From Legionella genomosp. 1 (GTDB lineage: Bacteria; Pseudomonadota; Gammaproteobacteria; Legionellales; Legionellaceae), in NCBI GenBank assembly GCA_945862275.1, contig CAMAYA010000102.1:1-5039 (forward strand): a DNA stretch of 5,039 bases, given 5' to 3'. The position numbers and the translations under genes were made by a program. Every line of letters begins with the position of its first letter. Position 1 is the first letter of the stretch. Shown piece after piece: positions 1-4,244 of this stretch. The notes under the pieces are model-generated. The model worked only from the letters and a program-made list of their open reading frames with translations, did no database searches and was not told the DNA's origin.

Positions 1-606
1 ATTGCCAAAAGAACGGCGCTTCATCAAGAACTGCTGGTGAAGGAGCGCCTGCAGCAGCAATTAAGCAAACGACAACACGCTTTTGATCAAGACAAGCACC
101 ACCGAATGGCCTTGGTTAAATCACTGGCCGCAGACATTCAAAACCAACAAAAAAAACTGCTAGACGTCCAACGCAATAAAAATAACTTAACGCGTCTACT
201 CACAACCCTTGTCCAAAAAAGTGTTCTACAAACACGGCATCCGTTTTCACAAATGCGCCGAAAATTGGGTAAACCGGTCGCCAGCAGCAGTGGCACACAA
301 AAAATAAACCAAGGAATTGTGTTTTTCGCGAAAGAAGGAAGCCCCGTTATGAGTGTGGCGCCAGGGAAAATCGTCTTTAGCGACTGGTTAAATGGCTACG
401 GACTGCTGTTGATCGTTGATCACGGATGGGGATTTATGACGTTATACGCGAATAACAAATCATTATTGAAACACAAAGGCGCGTTGGTCACGCAAGGAGA
501 ACAAATCGCCTTTGTTGGACATTCCGGCACACTTAAACAAAACGGTCTATACTTCGAAATAAGGCAACGTGGAAAAGCGATTAATCCACAGGGATGGATG
601 TCTTAA
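1..606 (+). CDS. envC: Murein hydrolase activator EnvC, 3' part (5' end outside the window)
   Basis: The frame is open from the first base, so the gene starts upstream; the GTG at 37 is internal. The visible 201 codons begin with a Gln/Lys/Arg-rich, heptad-like segment (about nt 1-210), the end of the coiled coil typical of EnvC. A linker and a C-terminal LytM/M23 domain follow (about nt 300-600). The M23 metal site is degenerate: the usual HxGxD reads NQGIV, the YaH position reads YAN, and the HxH motif reads GLYFEI (nt 544-561). Loss of the zinc ligands is the EnvC hallmark, since EnvC does not cut peptidoglycan but activates AmiA/AmiB-type amidases at the septum. The ending (LYFEIR, then NPQGWMS) closely resembles E. 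coli EnvC as I remember it. The protein would act in the periplasm, but any signal peptide lies outside the window. The S41 protease gene follows after about 90 bases in the same direction, an arrangement seen in many proteobacteria. A general M23-family regulator of NlpD type is less likely because no LysM domain is visible. Confidence 0.87.
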   Translation: MAKRTALHQELLVKERLQQQLSKRQHAFDQDKHHRMALVKSLAADIQNQQKKLLDVQRNKNNLTRLLTTLVQKSVLQTRHPFSQMRRKLGKPVASSSGTQKINQGIVFFAKEGSPVMSVAPGKIVFSDWLNGYGLLLIVDHGWGFMTLYANNKSLLKHKGALVTQGEQIAFVGHSGTLKQNGLYFEIRQRGKAINPQGWMS

Positions 607-685
607 TATTGCAAGGATGTCATGATTGTTCTCGGACACCGATAGACTGAAATAAAAAGAATAAGGGACGTTCCTAAGGGCATTC

Positions 686-692
686 AAGGAGA
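686..692 (+). promoter_or_regulatory. Shine-Dalgarno site that fixes the ctpA start
   Basis: AAGGAGA at 686-692 places the AGGAG core 6 bases before the ATG at 698. A longer reading from the TTG at 695 would leave only about 3 bases of spacing, so ATG 698 is preferred. I found no convincing sigma70 promoter in the roughly 90 bases after envC, which fits cotranscription with envC but does not prove it. Confidence 0.8.
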
Positions 693-697
693 AATTG

Positions 698-2032
698 ATG
701 AAACATCACAAACTATGCGCAAGCGCTATGATGGCGCTGCTCACAACTGCTTTACCTTTTTCAGGATATGCATTGTCAGAGCAAGATGCGAGCCAACAAG
801 AAGCCAATCAGCGCATCCCTATGGAGGACGTTCAACGTTTTTCTAATGCGTTAAGCTTGATTAAAAAATATTATGTCAAACCCATTAGTGACAAAGTATT
901 ATTTGATAATGCAATACGAGGCATGCTCAGTGGGCTAGATCCCCACTCTGGTTACCTCGATGAAAATGATTTTGCAGAATTACAAACGACCACCAACGGC
1001 GAGTTTGGCGGGCTAGGCCTTGAGGTCACGATGGAAGACGGCGCTGTAAAAGTCATCACCCCCCTTGTGGACACCCCAGCATTTAAAGCCGGCATCAAAT
1101 CCGGCGACTACATCATCAAATTAGGATCAAAATCGGTACAAGGGTTGGAACTCAAAGATGCCGTCAATATCATGCGCGGGAAATTAGGCAGCCCGATTGA
1201 GCTCACCATTATTCGAAAAGGAACAAACAAACCATTAATGTATACCCTGGTTCGTGAAAAAATTGAAATAAAAAGTGTCAAAAGCAAGCTGATGGATAAG
1301 CAATACGCCTATGTTCGTCTCTCCCAATTCCAAGCATTAACAGATAAAGACATGGAGGCCGCCATCGCACGACTGAAGAAGGAAGCGGGCGGATCGCTGA
1401 AAGGCATGGTGCTCGATTTGCGTAATAATCCGGGTGGGCTATTAAACTCAGCCATTGAAATATCAGATGCATTTCTGGGCCATGATAAAAAGGGCCAGAA
1501 AGAAATGATTGTGTATACCGAGGGGCGTTTACCTGGTTCGAAATTCACCGCGCTCAGCACAAATCAAAGTGACATTCTAAATAACGCGCCGATGGTGGTT
1601 TTGATTAACAATGGTTCGGCCTCCGCTTCAGAGATTGTTGCTGGCGCCCTGAAAGATAACCATCGCGCCATCATTCTCGGCACCCGCAGTTTTGGTAAAG
1701 GATCCGTTCAAACGGTGTTGCCATTGGATGAGACACGCGGCATAAAACTCACAACAGCGCTCTATTTCACGCCATCTGGCACATCCATTCAAGCCAAAGG
1801 CATTACACCTGATATCGTGGTTGAAGAAATTGCAGTGCCAAAGGACACCGACAAATCAACCTTCAAGGGCATTACTGAAGCAGATTTAAGTGGGCATCTA
1901 GACAATGGGAATAAAATCCAGAAAGTTGATCCCAATCAACCCACGCCCGATGAAGACACGTTACTGCATGAAGATTATCAACTGTATGCAGCGCTCACCA
2001 TCCTAAAAGGATTGGCAGTCGCTCAAAAATGA
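698..2032 (+). CDS. ctpA: S41-family carboxy-terminal processing peptidase (periplasmic CtpA type)
   Basis: This 444-residue exported serine protease trims or degrades proteins from their C-terminus. Residues 1-25 form a Sec signal peptide (HHK, a hydrophobic core MMALLTTALPF, then SGYA). A helical N-terminal region follows (about 40-95, containing GMLSGLDPHSGYLD). A PDZ domain covers about 100-185, with the carboxylate-binding loop GLGLEV at 105-110 and the SGDYI motif near 135-139. The S41 catalytic core spans about 200-375. The catalytic set is visible: Ser309 in GSASASEI, Lys334 in SFGKGSVQ and Gln338. The Ser-Lys spacing of 25 is that of the CtpB/Prc family. LDLRNNPGG at 239-247 is the family's conserved strand. 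About 70 further residues form a polar tail ending in DYQLYAALTILKGL. Length and domain order are usual for CtpA and much shorter than E. coli Prc. The gene lies directly after envC and is closed by a strong hairpin. The substrate cannot be told from the sequence; Ctp proteases of this type often control peptidoglycan hydrolases, which would suit the envC neighbour. Confidence 0.95.
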   Translation: MKHHKLCASAMMALLTTALPFSGYALSEQDASQQEANQRIPMEDVQRFSNALSLIKKYYVKPISDKVLFDNAIRGMLSGLDPHSGYLDENDFAELQTTTNGEFGGLGLEVTMEDGAVKVITPLVDTPAFKAGIKSGDYIIKLGSKSVQGLELKDAVNIMRGKLGSPIELTIIRKGTNKPLMYTLVREKIEIKSVKSKLMDKQYAYVRLSQFQALTDKDMEAAIARLKKEAGGSLKGMVLDLRNNPGGLLNSAIEISDAFLGHDKKGQKEMIVYTEGRLPGSKFTALSTNQSDILNNAPMVVLINNGSASASEIVAGALKDNHRAIILGTRSFGKGSVQTVLPLDETRGIKLTTALYFTPSGTSIQAKGITPDIVVEEIAVPKDTDKSTFKGITEADLSGHLDNGNKIQKVDPNQPTPDEDTLLHEDYQLYAALTILKGLAVAQK

Positions 2033-2040
2033 GGGTAACC

Positions 2041-2071
2041 CAATTGCTGGGCCTTGGCCCAGCAATTGTTT
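2041..2071 (+). terminator. Hairpin terminator between convergent ctpA and the small Lys-rich gene
   Basis: CAATTGCTGGGCC (2041-2053) is followed after TT by its exact reverse complement GGCCCAGCAATTG (2056-2068). This gives at least 12 stable pairs with a 4-base loop. It starts 8 bases after the ctpA stop and is followed by TTTC, a poor U-tract. It also lies just beyond the stop of the minus-strand gene at 2072, so it may serve both directions, although the minus side has no T-run. The hairpin is seen directly; terminator function is inferred from its position. Confidence 0.75.
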
Positions 2072-2179
2072 CTAAATCCCACCATCACCCTTCTTAGACC
2101 GCTTCTCAGTCCGTTTCTCAGCAGCCGTCTTTGCGGGTTTCTTCTTCGTGTCTTTCTTTTTATCCATGCCTTTACTCAT
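2072..2179 (-). CDS. Small lysine-rich hypothetical protein (35 residues)
   Basis: This complete 36-codon frame on the minus strand encodes a very basic peptide that starts MSKGMDKKKDTKKKPAKT, continues with alternating Lys/Arg/Glu (AAEKRTEKRSKKG) and ends DGGI. GAGGAAA (2184-2190) places GAGG 7 bases before the ATG, and a TTGTCA-N16-TATACT promoter lies just upstream. Together these make it a real gene rather than a chance frame. I recall similar short proteins with an MSKGMD(K/Q)KK...KKKPAKT pattern annotated as hypothetical in many gammaproteobacteria. Their function is unknown to me. There is no membrane segment, signal peptide or cysteine. The charge suggests an unstructured protein that might bind nucleic acid or the ribosome, but that is only inference. 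The gene converges on ctpA and shares its hairpin. Confidence 0.8.
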   Translation of the reverse strand: MSKGMDKKKDTKKKPAKTAAEKRTEKRSKKGDGGI

Positions 2180-2183
2180 TTTA

Positions 2184-2190
2184 TTTCCTC
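2184..2190 (-). promoter_or_regulatory. Shine-Dalgarno site of the small Lys-rich gene
   Basis: Read on the minus strand, this is GAGGAAA followed by TAAA and the ATG at 2179. The GAGG core sits 7 bases from the start, an ideal distance, and it decides the start of this very short gene. Confidence 0.8.
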
Positions 2191-2211
2191 ACATTGGTTC
2201 ATCCCAAGCTG

Positions 2212-2239
2212 AGTATATAATAAATTGAGCGTATGACAA
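2212..2239 (-). promoter_or_regulatory. Sigma70-type promoter of the small Lys-rich gene
   Basis: On the minus strand, TTGTCA (2239-2234) and TATACT (2217-2212) are separated by 16 bases; each matches consensus at five of six positions. The predicted transcript start is near 2205, giving a leader of about 25 bases that contains the Shine-Dalgarno site. This is a prediction from sequence only. Confidence 0.6.
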
Positions 2240-2248
2240 AATGGGACG

Positions 2249-2435
2249 CTACTTGTATTGCCCGCCATTAATATCCAAATTTGAACCGGGTGTGATGCCA
2301 CTGCTGAGGCGTCATTTTTTTTAAAGAACGTTCACAAGTAATACCTGCATTATTAACCAAGACATCGATACGCCCATAACGCTCCATAACGAGCGCCACG
2401 AACGCTTCACAGTTCGAAAAATCAGATTGATACTT
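2249..2435 (-). pseudogene. phaB: Remnant of a PhaB-type acetoacetyl-CoA reductase (SDR family), internally deleted
   Basis: Two pieces of a short-chain dehydrogenase survive on the minus strand. The first (2435 down to about 2298) reads KYQSDFSNCEAF, then RYGRIDVLVNNAGIT, then KKMTPQQW. This is the end of the NAD(P)-binding half, with the classical NNAG motif and the MTPxQW segment that follows it. The second (about 2296 down to the TAG at 2251-2249) reads ITPGSNLDINGGQYK, the typical C-terminus of PhaB-like reductases. The catalytic Ser and YxxxK segment between them is absent; I estimate about 125 codons lost by comparison with PhaB of roughly 246 residues. The halves are in different frames, joined within the string TGGCATC. 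The N-terminal Rossmann glycine motif is also missing: a stop codon appears just upstream of KYQSD, where the toxin-antitoxin promoter begins. The product cannot be functional. FabG is less likely because FabG usually ends NGGMYM; PhaB usually ends NGGQYM. Confidence 0.8.
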
Positions 2436-2455
2436 TTATAAAATAAAGCTATAAT
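2427..2455 (+). promoter_or_regulatory. Promoter of the vapBC operon
   Basis: TTGATA (2427-2432) and TATAAT (2450-2455) are separated by exactly 17 bases: a near-consensus -35, a perfect -10 and ideal spacing. The predicted start is near 2462, giving a leader of about 27 bases before the antitoxin ATG. The -35 element falls on the last codons of the degraded dehydrogenase. Confidence 0.75.
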
Positions 2456-2468
2456 TTTACAAAAGTAT
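2430..2468 (+). promoter_or_regulatory. Inverted repeat around the vapBC promoter, putative autoregulatory operator
   Basis: ATACTTTT (2430-2437) and AAAAGTAT (2461-2468) are perfect 8-base inverted arms separated by 23 bases. The left arm overlaps the end of the -35 box, the right arm covers the predicted transcription start, and the -10 lies between them. Antitoxins of the Phd/YefM type repress their own operon by binding such palindromes, alone and more tightly with the toxin. The repeat is seen directly; its role is inferred from position. Confidence 0.5.
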
Positions 2469-2488
2469 GGCCGCATTCGGGGGTAAAC

Positions 2489-2752
2489 ATGCAAGTTTCA
2501 GTGCGTGAATTAAAAGATCACCTATCAAAATACTTACATAGCGCCCAAATGGGTGAATCTATTATTGTCACTTCTCATCATGTTCCATTAGCAAGAATTG
2601 TGCCGATCTCTCAATCCAGAAATAAAGATTTACAAGCATTGTTGCAGATAGAGGGTATTAGTTGGAATGGGAAAAAACCAACGGGAAATAAAAAACCCTC
2701 TAAAGTATCGGGCAATCTGGCATCAGATTCCGTCATTGAAGACAGACGATGA
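2489..2752 (+). CDS. vapB: Type II antitoxin, Phd/YefM family, partner of VapC
   Basis: The 87-residue protein should neutralise the PIN toxin encoded next to it and repress the shared operon. Residues 1-50 have the Phd/YefM fold signature (MQVSVRELKDHLSKYL, then GESIIVTSHHVPLARIVPI), the dimeric DNA-binding part. The C-terminal third is rich in Lys, Pro, Ser and Gly and ends ASDSVIEDRR, the short motif that in VapC-linked Phd antitoxins packs into the toxin active site, with the Arg side chains reaching the acidic residues. A GGGGG tract at 2479-2483, 5 bases before the ATG, is the only ribosome binding site candidate and is not canonical. The stop overlaps the toxin start as ATGA (2749-2752), so toxin translation is probably coupled to antitoxin translation. 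Base composition here and in the toxin looks more A/T-rich than in ctpA, consistent with horizontal arrival. Confidence 0.9.
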   Translation: MQVSVRELKDHLSKYLHSAQMGESIIVTSHHVPLARIVPISQSRNKDLQALLQIEGISWNGKKPTGNKKPSKVSGNLASDSVIEDRR

Positions 2753-3174
2753 TTTTATATCTTGATACATCCGCATTAGTAAAAGCATATATTGCAGAAG
2801 AATTTAGTCATGATGTCATGTCACATATAAGCAATGCGGATATAATCTCAACACATCGTATCGCGTTTATTGAAGCTCATGCTGCATTTGCACAATTGAA
2901 TCGTGAAAATAAATTAACTGATTTGGAATTGAACACAACAAAACAAGTGTTTGTTAATGATTGGAGGAATTACCTGCAAATTGAAAATACTCAAGCCTTA
3001 ATGGAACATGCCGTTGATCTAGCTGAGGCTTTTGCACTACGAGCTTATGATAGCGTTCATCTTGCTGCTGCCGCGATGCTATCAAAACAATCCAATCAAA
3101 TGATCATATTCGCATGTTTTGATCGGCATCTAAATAAAGCAGCAAAGGTTTTAGGACTTCAATTATCAGAGTAG
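2749..3174 (+). CDS. vapC: Type II toxin VapC, PIN-domain ribonuclease
   Basis: This 141-residue, single-domain PIN protein is predicted to be a Mg2+-dependent endoribonuclease that inhibits growth, typically by cutting tRNA or rRNA. The acidic active-site set is complete: Asp6 in YLDTSALVK, Glu42 in FIEAHAAF, Asp101 in AYDSVHLAA and Asp125 in ACFDRHLNKAA. Nothing suggests inactivation, and the length is normal. The start codon overlaps the antitoxin stop by four bases and no separate ribosome binding site is needed. It is the second gene of the operon driven from 2427-2455. The RNA target cannot be predicted from the sequence. I see no strong terminator directly after it, so some transcription could continue toward dotU. 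Confidence 0.93.
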   Translation: MILYLDTSALVKAYIAEEFSHDVMSHISNADIISTHRIAFIEAHAAFAQLNRENKLTDLELNTTKQVFVNDWRNYLQIENTQALMEHAVDLAEAFALRAYDSVHLAAAAMLSKQSNQMIIFACFDRHLNKAAKVLGLQLSE

Positions 3175-3201
3175 ATTGAACCAAGGCCAAACCTACAGCG
3201 G

Positions 3202-3423
3202 TTATAAACGATTCAAGGCGTTACGGATCAACAGCAGTTCTGGATGAATTGAACAATCCAATGCTGTGGCGCGCTTCAGATGAGGTTTTTTTAACCAGCT
3301 AGACCATAAATGATTCTTTTTTATCACATGATGGTTTCACACGGGCATAAATGGGTTCGCCCATAATCCATGACGGATCAATTGATTGATAGACTTTTCA
3401 CGCGTTTCAAGATAACGTAGTAT
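3202..3423 (-). pseudogene. Possible decayed gene, one in-frame stop (unidentified)
   Basis: Read on the minus strand, the frame from 3423 encodes 28 residues (ILRYLETREKSINQLIRHGL, then WANPFMPV), a TGA at 3339-3337, then 44 residues ending HPELLLIRNALNRL and a TAA at 3204-3202. The composition looks protein-like (an amphipathic Arg/Leu/Glu pattern on both sides of the stop). However, there is no ATG start, no ribosome binding site and no family I recognise. It could be the 3' remnant of a lost gene, or chance in a short interval. It is recorded because another gene scar sits on the same strand on the other side of vapBC. Confidence 0.25.
3351..3364 (+). other. Small stem with TTCG loop upstream of dotU
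   Basis: ATGGG (3351-3355), TTCG and CCCAT (3360-3364) form a perfect 5-bp stem with a UUCG tetraloop, an unusually stable RNA loop. It is about 95 bases before the dotU start and has no T-run after it, so it is not a standard terminator. GGGC at 3343-3346 could alternatively pair with GCCC at 3359-3362. Function is unknown. Confidence 0.3.
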
Positions 3424-3447
3424 CTACTCATTTGTTCGCCAGGTCTT

Positions 3448-3451
3448 GGAG
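3448..3451 (+). promoter_or_regulatory. Shine-Dalgarno site that fixes the dotU start
   Basis: GGAG at 3448-3451 lies 7 bases before the ATG at 3459. The frame could be extended to a TTG at 3432, but that would put this site inside the gene and add nine residues (MFARSWSHA) that do not resemble a DotU N-terminus. Starting at 3459 gives a 261-residue protein beginning MPTQPHSVSL. Confidence 0.75.
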
Positions 3452-3458
3452 TCACGCC

Positions 3459-4244
3459 ATGCCCACGCAGCCCCATTCGGTCTCACTGGTCAGTCAGTTT
3501 GCATTGCCCGTAGCGTCTCGAAATCTGCCCGGGTATTTTCGCTCCAAACTCTTTGTTACCTCTTCCACAACCAATCCATTGGTTGCAGCAGCGGGGCCTT
3601 TGCTGTCATTATTGGAACGGCTTTGCCTGAGCCCAACACTCCCAAATATCGACCCTATTCGTGACAACATTGAACACGAATTGAGGGCCTTCCACAGCCG
3701 GCTGTCCAATTTAGAGCATGCCAATGAATTCATCATGCTGGCCGACTACCTTCTCTGTGCAACGGTGGATGAACTATTGGGTAAAAATTATTTACGTCTC
3801 TATAGTCAATCGGCTGAATTTAAAGCGTTTACGCCGCCAGCGCCTGATGGTTCTGGGGCTGAAATACGTTTTTTTGAAATTGTCACCGTACTAAAACAAC
3901 GGGCCAATCAATATTTAGACCTGATCGAGTTGGCTTATTATTGCCTCATCACAGGCTTTGAAGGGGAACATCATGTGCGAGCCGATGGTCGACAAGCCCT
4001 CGATAATCTCATTGAAGAATTGCACCAATTAATCAAGCAACATCGCGTGAACAAACCACATCGGCTATTCAAAGAAAATCAACAGGCAAGCCATGAGCCA
4101 AACAATCATAAACCCATCATCCTGACCGCAGCCCTCACCATCGCCATGCTCGTCTCTATTTACATGGGTAGTCATCTGCTACTTGAACACAAAGCCAAAA
4201 CACTTATTATCGGACATTCCGTTCTTCTTAACATGGACCATTAA
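3459..4244 (+). CDS. dotU: Dot/Icm type IVB secretion protein DotU (IcmH)
   Basis: This inner-membrane protein partners IcmF and stabilises the Dot/Icm type IVB secretion complex, helping recruit it to the cell pole in Legionella. Residues 1-217 form the cytoplasmic DotU/TssL domain. Visible family segments are RNLPGYFRSKLF (21-32), NPLVAAAGPLLSLLERL (39-55), IRDNIEHEL (67-75), LLCATVDELLG (98-108), FFEIV (138-142) and YYCLITGFEGEHHVRADGR (160-178, holding the family's GFEG motif). One membrane helix at about 219-242 anchors the C-terminus, leaving about 19 residues beyond it. There is no peptidoglycan-binding OmpA extension, unlike some TssL proteins. The length equals that of L. pneumophila DotU as I remember it, and the wording of the conserved segments is of Dot/Icm rather than type VI type. 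The stop and the icmF start overlap as TAATG, implying coupled translation and matched amounts of the two partners. Confidence 0.93.
   Translation: MPTQPHSVSLVSQFALPVASRNLPGYFRSKLFVTSSTTNPLVAAAGPLLSLLERLCLSPTLPNIDPIRDNIEHELRAFHSRLSNLEHANEFIMLADYLLCATVDELLGKNYLRLYSQSAEFKAFTPPAPDGSGAEIRFFEIVTVLKQRANQYLDLIELAYYCLITGFEGEHHVRADGRQALDNLIEELHQLIKQHRVNKPHRLFKENQQASHEPNNHKPIILTAALTIAMLVSIYMGSHLLLEHKAKTLIIGHSVLLNMDH

Larger units (their letters stand above)
3175..3458. other. Gene-poor stretch between vapC and dotU
   Basis: No convincing intact gene lies here. On the minus strand one frame is open from 3423 to 3202 except for a single TGA, and may be a decayed gene (listed separately). Two hairpins are visible: an imperfect one at 3231-3267 (ACAGCA/TGCTGT outer stem, TGGAT/ATCCA inner stem) and a 5-bp stem closed by a TTCG loop at 3351-3364. 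A T7 run lies near 3288-3294, but no stem adjoins it. The dotU promoter should lie here. The best guess is TTGATA at 3386-3391 with a weak GATAAC at 3411-3416 at a long spacing of 19, which I do not consider established. Confidence 0.6.

Noticed and set aside
37..39. GTG at 37 as the start of the LytM-domain gene
   Set aside because: The frame is open to the first base and the residues before it continue the coiled-coil pattern; EnvC has a long upstream part, so the gene is cut by the window edge.
695..697. TTG at 695 as the protease start
   Set aside because: It lies only about 3 bases from the AGGAG core; the ATG at 698 has proper spacing and begins a normal signal peptide.
1278..1560. Two minus-strand frames opposite the protease gene
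   Set aside because: They lie inside a well-supported S41 catalytic domain, overlap each other and have no recognisable family or ribosome site.
3432..3434. TTG at 3432 as the dotU start
   Set aside because: No ribosome site precedes it, and the ATG at 3459 has GGAG at 7 bases and gives the usual DotU length of 261.
3175..3458. A PmrA- or CpxR-type binding box, or a firm promoter, for dotU
   Set aside because: I found no tandem repeat resembling the known PmrA or CpxR boxes; the TTGATA/GATAAC pair has 19-base spacing and a weak -10.
2033..3458. CRISPR array, tRNA, transposase or integrase to explain the rearranged interval
   Set aside because: No regularly spaced repeats, cloverleaf, DDE or integrase motifs, or terminal inverted repeats could be found by eye.
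3446..3736. Frames on both strands overlapping the start of dotU
   Set aside because: They are alternative readings of the conserved DotU N-terminal domain, with no independent signals.
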